From the NCBI GenBank assembly GCA_026692865.1, contig JAPLNI010000057.1, positions 248,001-312,000 on the forward strand: a stretch of 64,000 bases of DNA. The letters are read 5' to 3'. The DNA comes from Planctomycetota bacterium (GTDB taxonomy: Bacteria; Planctomycetota; Planctomycetia; Pirellulales; Pirellulaceae). Below, piece by piece: positions 49,601-58,600 of the stretch. Every line of letters begins with the position of its first letter. Position 1 is the stretch's first letter. The notes under the pieces are model-generated. The model saw only the letters and a program-made list of their open reading frames with translations. It was not told where the DNA came from and ran no database searches. The position numbers and the translations under genes are program-made.

Positions 49601-52600
49601 CGACACGGCTGGAATTACGGCGAGCGGTCGCCCGTTGGATATTGCATCTCGCATTGGCGGGTCTTTGCACATCGTCGGGGCGCCCGGATTCCCGGTGATC
49701 TTGACATCCATCTCGGATGACTCTGCGGGTGCAGGATTTGATTGGACAGGTCGTGCCATGCTAGACACGAATAACGATGGAGTTTCTACGGGAAGTCCTA
49801 ATGACTGGCGTAGTATTCGATTGAATCCGTACAGCAACGATCGAAACGTAGAAACGTTTATCGAACTGGAAGCGGACCCGATCGGGGATAAGAATCGAAA
49901 TGACTTGCCTGGCTCAGCACAAGACCTGGGTACGCTCGCGTCGAATCTAAACGGTGGTGATGAGAATGTTCGTCTCGGATTTACCGTTACTGGCTCGATT
50001 GCCGTGAAATCCGATCTCGATGTTTATAGCTTTACTGCAACTGCTGGTACTACCGTTTGGTTTGATATCGATCGGTCCGGATTGGCTCTAGATTCGGTTG
50101 TTGAACTGATCAATCAGTCTGGGCAAATCATTGCCCAGAGCAGTAATTCATTTGAAGAATCTGTAGCGGGTTCGGTTTTCACTAATCCTGGATTAATCGG
50201 TATTGGTCGAGCGTTTCCGATGAACCAAAGTTCATTTGTAGCCCCCACATCGGATTTCCAAGCGACGAATCCGCTGGATGCGGGACTACGAATTCAGTTG
50301 CCAGGCGTTAACGGCACTACGAATAAGTACTTCATTCGTGTTCGAAGCACGAATTTATCGCCGACTGATGCTGCAAGTAAACTTCAGGATCTCAGCCAAG
50401 TCTCACAAGGTCTTACCGTTGGTCCTTATAAGCTACAGCTTCGAATACAACAGGAAGATGAGGTAGCGGGCTCTACAATTCGATTTGCTGATATTCGATA
50501 TGCCAACACCGGTATTGAAGTATTAGGCTTGCCGGGGCACTCGCCCCTTGTAAGCGAGAACGGAGAATTATCGACAACTTCGACTGATCCAGCTACCGCG
50601 CAAGACTTAGGCAATATCGCGAATAGTGATCGTTCGGCGATTTCGATTAGCGGCACCATAAACAACGCGACGGATGTAGATTTTTATCGATTCCGAATTA
50701 GCCGTGATTCAATACAATCACCGGGTAGTTTGCCTTTAGGTACCGTTTTTGACGTTGATTACGCAGACGGTCTTGGACGCCCGGATACAACGTTATGGGT
50801 GTACCGTGTTACTCCCGCTGGTAACCAGCTTGTGTTGATTGGTACTGATTCCAATATTGCCGATGACCGCGCTGCTCCAGGTACCGCATCCAGCGCTAGC
50901 GATTTGACTCGAGGATCGTTTGGCCCTCGAGATCCGTTTATTGGCGCGCAAGAATTGCCTGATGGTGAATACATTGTGGCGATCACACCGGCAAGTCGCG
51001 TAGAACAGCAATTCCAGCAGTTCTCTCTAGCAAACCCAGTGAACCCACTATTTAGAATTGAACCAATATCGAGTGTTCAACGAATCTCCGAGGATCATTT
51101 CGAGACGGCGAACTTCCCAGTACTGGAGCCCGGCGTTACGCTGACAAAACAAGTAGCATTCAGTGGAACAGCGAACGCTGTCCCATTGAATCTTTCGGAT
51201 GTAACTCTCTTTGTTTCACAAACCGATGAGCGTACAGCAGCCGGTAATCGCTCGCGTCTTTTGTACTCGAACGCAGTCACCGGTGCGAGAGAAGCAGAGC
51301 TTGGACAAGGCCTCAACTACCCGCTCGTAAATGACATTGCAGTCAGTCCATCAGGAACTGTCGTCGGTGCAGAAGTACCATCTGCGGCTGCAGTTACCGC
51401 GACTCCCAATGACGCAAATATTGGTTTTAACACTTCATTGCGACATGATGGAAGTGCCCAAACGCGAGTGAATTCTGGCATACAGACATATGAAGCGTAC
51501 CCAAACGCAACGGGGGCTGGATTTCAGGTCACGCAAGCTCGTAATGGAACGGGAAACAATGCGACGCCGGGAGTTGGAACCATCTTCACCGCTCTAAGTT
51601 TCGTCGATACGGTCGCACCAGCGGCAAGCTCTTTGGTACTGTTTGCAATTGGACAGCGTGGAAATCGTCTACCGTTTGACAGCAGTGTCATGGGAGGCAA
51701 CCCCCTAGCAATTGTCGGTCTAACTCCTGGCGATGAAACAACGGCTTACAAAAATATCCTGTATCGATTAAATCCAGATACGCTCACAGCAACATCTCCT
51801 CCAGGTGTCGCGGATCGAGCTGGAGATCGACGAGCTCGCGGCACCGGAACTGAAGTCCGCGAATATGGTGTCTTCGCAGAGATTGCTACTTACACATGGG
51901 ATGTCAACAACAACGGTCGCGGCGACGATATCGTCGTTACTCGACAAGCCAACGGCGATATCGTTGGATTATCTGAAGTTGATGGAGTTCTCTACGGTGT
52001 TACAGAATTTGGTGAGCTATGGAGCATGCCGATGGGCAGCTTCAACAATGGCTTCCGAACTGGAGCAACACTTGTTTCGACAACACTTCCACCTGGTTTG
52101 ACGGGCCTGTCGACTGGTCCACGCAACGTTGAAGGGGGTATTTATGCCGATATGCTTTTTGGAATCACTGCCACTGGTGAGATTCATGCATTTGATGTTA
52201 CCGGGGCGCCACAAGCTGTTTTCCCAGGCGCCGCATCGAGCGTGATCGCACCGGGAGCCGATGGACTAGGCACGGTAAACGGAATCGATTTCGCTGCGTT
52301 GGACGTTAATTTGTGGCACACTTCCAATACTCGTGGTGCAGATGCTGGACACGGTCGACCAATCAACTTTGATGCGACTCGACGAATCAATCAAGCTGGT
52401 AACAACAGCCTGTACTTTGGTTATGAACCAACCGGTGGTAATGCAATTGCTGGAGATTGGACACGAATCTACAACACTGCAAGCACTGTTGGTACGTATG
52501 ACTTTGCTGGTGGTGCTGCGGGAGCGATTGAAAGTAACTCGATCGACCTGAGAGCCTATTCGGTTGACGACAAACCGATGTTGTATTTTACGTATCGCGC

Positions 52601-55600
52601 TGAAACGGAAAATTCCAACGGTCCTAATACCGATAATGCGCCTATGTTGGATGCATTTCGCGTTTATGGCGTTCGTCCGGATGGTACTTCCGTTTTGTTA
52701 GCCACCAACAATGCCGCCGACGATCGTAACTACATCAATTCAAACAACGAATTCGATCCAGATAATGCTTTGAATAGCGACGTTTATGGCGGAGTCTACA
52801 AGCCGCAAACTCTTTTTGATGCCAACGAAGCAGGAGATACTGGCGGATGGAGACAGGCTCGTATCCCGTTGGCAGCATTAGCCGGTTTGAATGACGTCAA
52901 GTTAAGGTTTGAATTTAGTACGGGAGGCTCCTTTAGATCAGCAGATCCGCTACGTGGCGGTTTGGAGTTAACGATCGTCTCGGGCGACCAGATCGATGAT
53001 GGCGAATCATTTACGATGACTGGACCTGGACCAATTGGACTTCCTGTTACGAATACCTTCGAATTTGATCTCGGATTGGTTCTCAATTTGCCAAGCGGTG
53101 CAAGTATCGTGGCAGGAGATCAGCTCACGGTAGAAGGAAGTGTATTCACATTCGTCACCGGTATACCAGTTGGACGGCAGATTAGATTTACCGCGGCGGA
53201 CACGCCAACTCAAATTGCGGCAAGCGTTTCGGCCGCGCTAACTTCGAATGGATTCATAGTAGCGACTAATAGTACTTCGCCGAGCATTATTAATGTCACC
53301 GGCGGTGTCACACCTGCGGGACTCCATTCTGTAACAGGCCTTGATCCGGCAATAATCATCGCTACACCTGGCGTAGCGGGAACAAACATCGCGGTTCCAA
53401 TAGACCAAAGCATGACGGCTGCGACAGTCCGAGACAGAATTAAGAGCGGTCTGGCTGCAAGTTTTAATGTCGTCGGTCAAGAGTTGAATACAAGCGTTTG
53501 GCGATCCTACAACAATACGCTTCAAATTCACAACTACACGGTTGACGCAGCCGGTCCGTTAAGCCTGGCTACAGCACGTACCGGGGATGCCTTCGGAGCA
53601 AAAGACCCGATCGGAGCAGCGGACCCGACTCGTTTTGCACAAGCCTCCTTGAGATCTACGAATAATGATAATCAAGGTATCTTCGTTGACGACATTATCA
53701 TTGGACTTGCCGAGCGAGGCGAGATGGTCGTAAACGCGACGGTTGCGGATCTTGTATACGGCGCAGACGCAGTTTTGATCGACGGCGGTTACCCCAATCC
53801 TGCTCCTATCCCATCAGGAACCTATCAACTCGAGATTCGAACCGCAGCCGACTACTTGCTTGCAGCAAGAGGTAACAATCCAGTAACGTCTATATTTCGC
53901 AACTATGATTCGAATGACCGCCTTGCAAAGCAAGTAGCACTCGTAGTAAGCGGATCGGCGACGTTTGTGGATGGCGAAGCCTTCACGCTCTCTGATGGTG
54001 CGAACTTGGTAACTTTTGAATTCAACGTTATCACTTCTGCAGCAGATCGTGCCGCAACAGTTACGCCGGGACGTATTCCCATAACAATCTCTCCGGCTGC
54101 AACGACTGGTGAAATCGTTAGTGCAATCCGTAGCGCGATCAATAGTTCAACAGTTCAACAGGTGCTTCGTATCACTGCTAGTGCGACCGGTGATGTTCCA
54201 GACGGTGCAGGTGGTTTCTTGTTGCCAGACAAGTCACAAGTGCTTCAACTGCATGGCTTGGTCGCAACCGATCGACTGGGTAGTCTTGTATCTCCATTGC
54301 CCGGAATATCGTTCACACAGTTTGGACTGGAATCGGCATTGGGCGAAGATCTTGGCGATTCAAATCGCAGAAGAGATCAAGGGCAGATAGTGATTTCATC
54401 AAATACGGGTCGAAACAGCCAAACCTACGGGATCCTGGTGGATAATGCAGCACGCGACCAAAGCACTCTAGCGCAGTTTCTCGGTGATCGTCCCTACCCA
54501 GGTAGCGTACGAAATCTCGTAACCACAAACACCTCGAATTTAGCTCCTGGTGCCACAGTATCCAATAACATCATTGCTTCAAACGTGCAGGGAGGAATTC
54601 GGATCAGTGGGGACAATACAGCTGGAGATTCACTAGCGGCAAGCAATATCGCTCGTGTTTATAACAATACGATTTACGGTCTTCGCGCTAATGATCGAGG
54701 GATTCTGGTCGAACAAGGCGCGAGTGCGACGATCCTCAATAACATCTTAGCGAACCTGAATACTGGTGTAGCATTAGTTGGTGCAGGTGGTACTACGGTA
54801 CTTGGTGCCAACATCTATCAATCTAATGTTCAGAACGTTACCGGTACCGGAACTGGTACGTTCCCTATTAACCTACTGCCTACAGATCCTTTGTTTGCAG
54901 ATGTTACAAACGATAGGTTCTACCTCGCGTTTAGGTCTCAAGCGATTGATAGTAGCTTAAGCTCGCTAGCGGAAATTGGCCTTCTATCACAAGTAAAGAA
55001 TTCGGTAGGACTACCTTTAAGTCCGCTAATTGCTCCCGACCGAGACATCACAGGTGTATTCCGTGTCGACGATCCACTCGTAAACACACCAACTGGCCAA
55101 GGCCAAAATGTGAATATCGATCGTGGTGCTGTTGAGCGTGCTGATACTGCCCGCATGAGAGCGATTCTTGCGAACCCGCTCGATAATGATTCAGCCAATA
55201 TCGACCAAGATTCAAACGAAACTTACGTCCGGTTACTTCGAGGCAGTCTGGACTATTTCTCCATCTTACTATCAGACAATCAAGGAACGGGTCCCGATTC
55301 GAGAACGGTTGTATCTGAATCCGTGATTGTCACTGAGAATGGTCGATATCTCGTAGAAGGAATTGACTATGTGTTTGGATACAACGCTGGAAGCAACACG
55401 ATTCGGCTAACTCCCGTGGCTGGTATATGGCGACAGGATAGTGTTTATGAGATTTCGTTAATTAATAAACCAACGTATCGAATAGATACAAACGACGGCA
55501 CTAACCTCGTTGATGGTTCCACTTTAGTTGTAACCGTTGCGAACGGAACCACGCGTACACTCGAGTATGACTCTGGATTTGTTCTGGACGTGCAGTCTCA

Positions 55601-58600
55601 AGTAACGCCGTTTATTATAGACGGTCAGACCATTACTTATCAAAGAGCTGATGGAACGACGACCACGTTCGAATTCGATTTGGCTGGAACTCCTTTCAAT
55701 CCAGCCAATACCCGAATCTCGGTTGTTGCTTCTGACACAAATCTCACTATCGCTGATAAAGTGGCCGCCGCGTTGGCCACAATTGTTACCGGAGGTAGTT
55801 TCCCGGTAATGCATCTTGGGCAAGGCCGTGTTCATGTGGGTGGGGTCTTTGGTGACCAAATACAGGTCTCTGGATCAGCACTTGTCCTCACTGGTCAACC
55901 AGGCGTTGCCCGATCCATAAGGATACAAACTCCAGTAACTGGAGGACTTGGGATTACTGACGGACAGTTGTTTTCTATTCGTCTGGCAAGCGGTGTTCCC
56001 GTAACCTTTGAATTCGATAGCAACAACGTGTCCACCATTGGTAATCAAGCAATCCGTTTTTTCCCAACAGATACACCAAATCAGCTCGCCGCAAGAATTG
56101 TATCGGCGATTAACGCATCTACTCTTGGATTAGTAACTACCGTGGAGCCGAATGGCGTTGTTGTATTAAATGAGCCAAGCGGCACAATTCTGAATCTGCT
56201 GACATCTAATCTAAGTCAAACGGGAGTTGCTGGTGGAGCGATTGAATTGCCCTTTGTACCTTCCGCAACTTTCACAACTGAGCGAGCTTCGATTCAGCTA
56301 ATTCAAGCACTTAACCAACTTGGTCAGGGTGTCAAAGCGTACTCGATTGGACGCGGTGGCTTGCTAGTCGAAGGCGCTGTCAGTTTGGCAGGATTCAATG
56401 CGACCTTACTTCCAGTCATTCGAGATATCGCCGGTAATTCAGTCGATGCAAATCGATCCAACTCGCTGACTCAGTTCACGATTGCAATGCCTGACGTTCG
56501 ATTTGATTTCGGTGACGTCCCTGGAGCAACCGCGCAAACGCTTTTAAGTAATAACGGAGCAAGAAATGCGCAGCTTCCGGCAGATGCGATTCAGCTCTAC
56601 TTAGGAGCGACCGTTGACACCGAGGCGGATGGTCAACCCAACCCTAACGCCACGGGTGATGATATTGCTAGTACCCCTTCGGATGAAGATGGAGTAAGGA
56701 TCGTAAATGGTCTGTTCCAAAATGGATTCTTCAACAAACAGGTCCCTCAGACGTCATTGATCGTTACCTCATCTGGGGCCGGGTTCGTTGACGCGTGGAT
56801 CGATTGGAATCGAGATGGCGATTTTACTGATGCTGGAGAACAAGTCATATCCAGTCAGATTGTTTCTGGCCCCGGTGAAACGACTCTAACAGTGACTACT
56901 CCTGCCTCGTCGAGCGTTGGCAGTTCATTCTTGCGAGTAAGACTGAGTGCGCTTGGAAATCTCCTCTCGGGTGGCGTAGGAATCGGCGGCGAAACAGAAG
57001 ATTACCGAATCGATATCATCGATAATGTTCCGGTTGTCGCCAACGATGACAACTATTCGACAATAGAAGATACTATGCTAGTTGTGCCATCGTTTGGTAA
57101 TCCTAGACTTCTTGCAAACGACGTCGATGCGTCAGGAACAACATTGGCAATTGTTGATAGTGATTTGATCCTTCCGGGTATCCAACCACTAGTTTCACCG
57201 TTGAACGGCACATTGACATTGAGTGCTGATGGTAGTTTCCAGTATGCCCCAAATGCAAACTTCACCGGCATAGATACGTTCGTATATTTTGCGAGTGAAC
57301 CAGTTCTTGCTGGTGTTATTTCCAGTTTAAGGCCAGCAACCGTGACCATCACCGTCACCGGTGCAAACGATCAGCCTGTATTTGTTGCTCCGAGCACGAT
57401 CAAGGTTATTGAAGATCAGGGCAGCACGACTGACGGGCTTGGTAACCAAGTCCAAGTTCCAGTTTCGATTCCTAGTTTCTTAAGTGGGGTTGGCCCTGGT
57501 CCCGTCACGGCCTTGGATGAAGCTTCACAAACGCTGACCTTTAATGTCAATGTACTTCAACCAAATTTGTATCTGTCACTTCCAACAATAGTTCGAAGCA
57601 CTACGGATCCATCCCTCGCAACCTTGACGTTTACACTCAATCCAAACGTAAACAATCTATTTGTTGGCGGAAACAACAATCTGATTGTGGTTTCTATATC
57701 CGATAATGGAAACCCGGTAGCAACTTCATCGCCGCAGACAATTTCAATCGATATCACGCCTGTTAATGACGCTCCGGTGGCAAACGGAAATACCTTTAGC
57801 ACCTACGAAGAATCTGCGATCACGATAACCGGGGCCTCGTTGATTCTGCTGGACTTGGTAGGTCCGAATTCCGCATTGGATGAGTTGTCAACACAGACTC
57901 TGAATATTACAAGCGTCCAATCCACAACCAGTGGCAACGGTACGGTTGTTCCGTCCCTTCCAAACTCGTTTATCTACACTCCAGCAGCAAACTTCGTTGG
58001 TTCAGATACCTTTACTTATACGATTTCCGATGGCGTTTCTGGAAATCCGCCCGTTACTGGAACTGCGACCATCAATGTGCTTGCAGTCAACGACGCTCCA
58101 TCGTTCACCATACCGGTTACGACAATCAATGTGCAGGAAGACCAAGGTAGTACAATCGACGCAAATGAGGTGCAAACTCAAGTGCCGATTTCGATCCCTG
58201 GATTTGCAACGAACGTCGCGCCTGGACCTGCTGGTGCTGTCGATGAACAGGGGCAGATACTGGACTTTGTCGTTGTTGCATTGGAACCGAGCTTCTATTT
58301 AGTTCCACCAGCAATCGTACGTAGTTCAACGAATCCTAGTTTGGCGACACTTACTTTCACGCTTAACCCACACCTCAATCGCAATACGCCTATCGGATCT
58401 AACAACAGAATTACGGTTACATTGGTAGATCGAGGACCAAACGACCCTGCTATTCCGCCGCCAAATCCGAATGCAAGACCAGCTGATATCAATAGCAGTT
58501 CGACACAGACGTTTTCGATCAACATCAACCCGGTGAATGATCCTCCGGTACCATCAACTCTTCCTGGACCGTTTATGGCCACTGAGGATTCGCCGTTAAC

